NCBI GenBank assembly: GCA_944380695.1
Contig: CALWII010000007.1
Location: 1 to 23,735 of the forward strand
Length of the DNA: 23,735 nt
DNA from: an uncultured Clostridia bacterium
GTDB taxonomy: Bacteria; Bacillota; Clostridia; Christensenellales; UBA1242
Direction of reading: 5' to 3'
Positions within the stretch are counted from its first letter, which is position 1. The number at the start of each line of letters is the position of its first letter. The notes beneath the pieces were generated by a model. That model made no database searches, had not been told where the DNA came from, and saw only the letters and a list, made by a program, of their open reading frames with translations. The position numbers were made by a program, and so were the translations under genes. Shown here piece by piece: positions 21,395 through 23,735 of this stretch.

Positions 21395-23470
21395 TTATTT
21401 TTTACTTCTTTCTCCGATTATTTTCTCGGCGATAGATTTTGGAACTTCTTGATATTTAAGTGGTTCCATAACATATGTTCCTCTACCTTGTGTTTGTGAG
21501 CGAAGGTCAGTTGCATAACCAAACATTTCTGCAAGCGGAACTTCTGCATTAACGATTTGAATTCCCAATGTTGACTCTGTACCTGTTAATATACCTCGAC
21601 GGGAAGTAAGGTTGCCCATAACAGTTCCCAAATATTCATCTGGGACTTCAACAGAAACCTTCATAATCGGTTCTAGAATTACAGGACCAGCCTTTTTTGC
21701 GCCATCTTGGAAAGCGAGCGAACCAGCAATTTTAAATGCCATTTCAGATGAGTCGACTTCGTGATAAGAACCATCAACTACTGTTATTCTAAAATCAACA
21801 GTTTCATATCCTGCCAAAACACCATTCATTCTTGCTTCGCTAATTCCATTATTGATAGGTTGGATATATTCTTTAGGAATAGAACCACCAACAGTTTTAT
21901 CAACGAATTCATAACCTGAGCCTGGTTCGAGTGGTTCCATTTCAACAATACAGTGACCATATTGTCCTTTACCGCCCGACTGTCTTATAAATTTGCCTTC
22001 AGCTCTGACAGGTTTTCTTATTGTTTCTTTATATGAAACCTGAGGATTACCAATATTTGCTTCGACTTTAAATTCTCTTAAAAGTCTGTCTACGATAATT
22101 TCAAGGTGAAGTTCTCCCATACCTGCGATAAGTGTTTGACCTGTTTCTTGATTTGTGCTTACTCTGAAAGTAGGGTCTTCTCTCATTAATTTAGCAAGAG
22201 CGATTGCCATTTTTTCTTGCATATCTTTTGTTTTTGGTTCGATAGCAAGTTGAATAACTGGCTCTGGGAATTCCATACTTTCCAATTTGATAGGGTGCTT
22301 TTCATCGCACAAGGTATGGCCTGTTATCGTGTCTTTTAAACCGACAATAGCTGCAATATCCCCTGCACCAACCTCATTTATTTCCTGTCGGTTGTTTGCG
22401 TGCATTCTGATAAGTCTACCAACTCTCTCCTGTTTTCCGGTAATAGAGTTGTAAACATAAGAGCCTGCTTTTAAAAGACCACTGTAAACTCGGAAGAATG
22501 TAAGTCCTCCAACAAATGGGTCAGTCATAATCTTGAATGCAAGTCCTGAAAAAGGAGCATTCTCATCAGCCTCACGAGTCTCTTCTAGTCCGGTATCAGG
22601 ATTTATACCCTTTATTGGAGGTATATCCAAAGGTGATGGAAGGTATTCAACCATTGCATCAAGAAGCATTTGCACCCCTTTATTTTTGTAAGAAGAACCA
22701 CACAAAATTGGAGTAAACTTTCTTTCTATTGTACCTTTTCTGATGGCAGATTTGAGCTCATCGATACTGATATTATCGCCTTCAAAGTATCTTTCAAGCA
22801 AAGCGTCATCTGTTTCGACGATTTTTTCTACCATTTCATCGTGCAAAGTCTGTGCTTGTTGTTTATATTCTTCCGGAATATCGACAACTTCATATTGTTG
22901 TCCCATTTCATCTTTGTATATTTCTGCTTTCATAGTAAGCAAATCGATAATACCTGAAAATGTCTCGGCTGATCCAATATTAAGTTGAATTGGAAGAGGA
23001 ACAGTTTTCAATCTTGTTTTGATTGAATCGACACAAGCCATAAAATCAGCAGCATCTCTGTCCATTTTGTTGACATAAATGATAGTAGGCACCTTGTATT
23101 TTGTTGCTTGACGCCAAACGGTTTCCGTTTGAGGTTGAACTTTATCTCTACCACTTAAAACGAGAACAGCACCGTCCAAAACTTTAAGCGAGCGTTCAAC
23201 TTCAACCGTAAAATCGACGTGTCCAGGAGTGTCTATAATATTGATTTTGTGTCCTTTCCAATTACAAGTTGTACAAGCCGAAGTGATTGTAATTCCTCTT
23301 TCTTGTTCTTGTGCCATCCAATCCATAGTAGCCTGACCGTCATGAACTTCGCCTATTTTGTGGCTTTTACCGGTATAAAACAAAATTCTTTCGGTAGTTG
23401 TAGTTTTACCGGCATCGATATGTGCCATAATTTCAATGTTTCTTGTAAGTTTTAAATCTGATGTAGGCAT
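21395..23470 (-). CDS. fusA: Translation elongation factor G
   Basis: Catalyses ribosome translocation. 691 residues with the complete EF-G set: AHIDAGKTTTTER (P-loop), RGITITSA, DTPGHVDF, NKMDR, the domain II-III junction, domain IV with SGGKGQYGH and domain V ending with FGYATDLRSQTQGRG. After DGAVLVL the stretch SGRDKVQPQTET replaces the usual AVGGVQPQSET; the rest of the GTPase domain is canonical. AGGAG lies six bases before the ATG. It sits between rpsG and tuf as in the standard str operon. Confidence 0.99.
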   Translation of the reverse strand: MPTSDLKLTRNIEIMAHIDAGKTTTTERILFYTGKSHKIGEVHDGQATMDWMAQEQERGITITSACTTCNWKGHKINIIDTPGHVDFTVEVERSLKVLDGAVLVLSGRDKVQPQTETVWRQATKYKVPTIIYVNKMDRDAADFMACVDSIKTRLKTVPLPIQLNIGSAETFSGIIDLLTMKAEIYKDEMGQQYEVVDIPEEYKQQAQTLHDEMVEKIVETDDALLERYFEGDNISIDELKSAIRKGTIERKFTPILCGSSYKNKGVQMLLDAMVEYLPSPLDIPPIKGINPDTGLEETREADENAPFSGLAFKIMTDPFVGGLTFFRVYSGLLKAGSYVYNSITGKQERVGRLIRMHANNRQEINEVGAGDIAAIVGLKDTITGHTLCDEKHPIKLESMEFPEPVIQLAIEPKTKDMQEKMAIALAKLMREDPTFRVSTNQETGQTLIAGMGELHLEIIVDRLLREFKVEANIGNPQVSYKETIRKPVRAEGKFIRQSGGKGQYGHCIVEMEPLEPGSGYEFVDKTVGGSIPKEYIQPINNGISEARMNGVLAGYETVDFRITVVDGSYHEVDSSEMAFKIAGSLAFQDGAKKAGPVILEPIMKVSVEVPDEYLGTVMGNLTSRRGILTGTESTLGIQIVNAEVPLAEMFGYATDLRSQTQGRGTYVMEPLKYQEVPKSIAEKIIGERSKK

Positions 23471-23613
23471 ATTTTTCTCCTATATAATTTATTGACTAAA
23501 AATAATAAAATAAAAAAATCTAACATAGATAATTTGATATTAAATAAGTGAAAGTTTGAAATGTTTACAATTATTAAATGTAATTCATTGAAAAAATTCA
23601 AGAACTTCAATTA

Positions 23614-23735
23614 TTACCATCTGTAATGAGCAAAGGCTTTATTCGCTTCGGCCATTCTGTGAAGCTCATCTCTTCTTTTAATAGAAGAACCTGTCTCATT
23701 ATAAGCGTCCATAATCTCACCTGCGAGTTTTTCAT
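23614..23735 (-). CDS. rpsG: Small ribosomal subunit protein uS7, C-terminal part (partial)
   Basis: The last 39 residues of uS7 are read from the right edge to TAA (23614-23616): EKLAGEIMDAYNETGSS, then the hallmark RMAEANKAFAHYRW ending. The 5' end lies beyond the window. The 143 bases to fusA contain no convincing terminator, consistent with rpsG-fusA cotranscription. Confidence 0.96.
   Translation of the reverse strand, partial: EKLAGEIMDAYNETGSSIKRRDELHRMAEANKAFAHYRW

Overview
The window is an AT-rich chromosomal segment from a Gram-positive bacterium, most likely an uncultured member of the Bacillota (Clostridia-like). The pointers are classic Firmicutes gene neighbourhoods (rplU-prp-rpmA; nfeD-floA-...-yqfC-yqfD-ybeY-era; sepF-lspA-rluD-like; rpsG-fusA-tuf), an L27 with the Prp-cleaved N-terminal leader, strong AGGAGG ribosome binding sites, a SepF-type division protein and two YqfC/YqfD sporulation-family proteins. 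The genetic code looks standard: TGA is used as a stop (yqfD) and Trp is TGG. No mobile element, prophage or CRISPR array is visible. Nearly everything is on the minus strand. The plus-strand exceptions are the DnaD-like gene at the left edge, a tRNA-Trp, a Cys-rich mini-protein and a small PH-domain protein.

Left part (1-5400): the 3' part of a gene with repeated DnaD-type modules and a helicase-loader-like zinc tail, then a convergent metallo-beta-lactamase-fold hydrolase behind a shared terminator. A tRNA-Trp follows, with its own promoter and terminator. Next is a lipoprotein gene interrupted by one in-frame TAA, whose reading frame stays open for another 242 codons. A ZIP-family metal transporter follows, with a possibly structured leader.

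Middle (5400-12400): a compact version of the Bacillus yqeZ-yqfA-...-era region, split into two units. nfeD-floA-(174-aa membrane protein) has a strong sigma-A promoter and ends at a hairpin terminator. yqfC-yqfD-ybeY-era are joined by stop/start overlaps. Upstream lie an OGG-type 8-oxoguanine glycosylase and rplU-prp-rpmA, with a good promoter and a leader of about 80 nt.

Right part (12400-23735): a 1361-residue secreted, membrane-anchored surface protein built of Ig-like modules, with a Lys-rich cytoplasmic tail. Then the two plus-strand small genes, the sepF-lspA-rluD-like operon with translationally coupled TTG starts, a small BspA-type leucine-rich-repeat protein, and the str-operon genes tuf, fusA and the 3' end of rpsG.

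Most of the window is housekeeping. The points worth a second look are the DnaD/loader-tail fusion, the stop-interrupted lipoprotein, the internally duplicated 15-Cys mini-protein, the Era G4-motif change, the duplicated TTG junctions, the terminator that ends two bases before the glycosylase start, and the ZIP leader.
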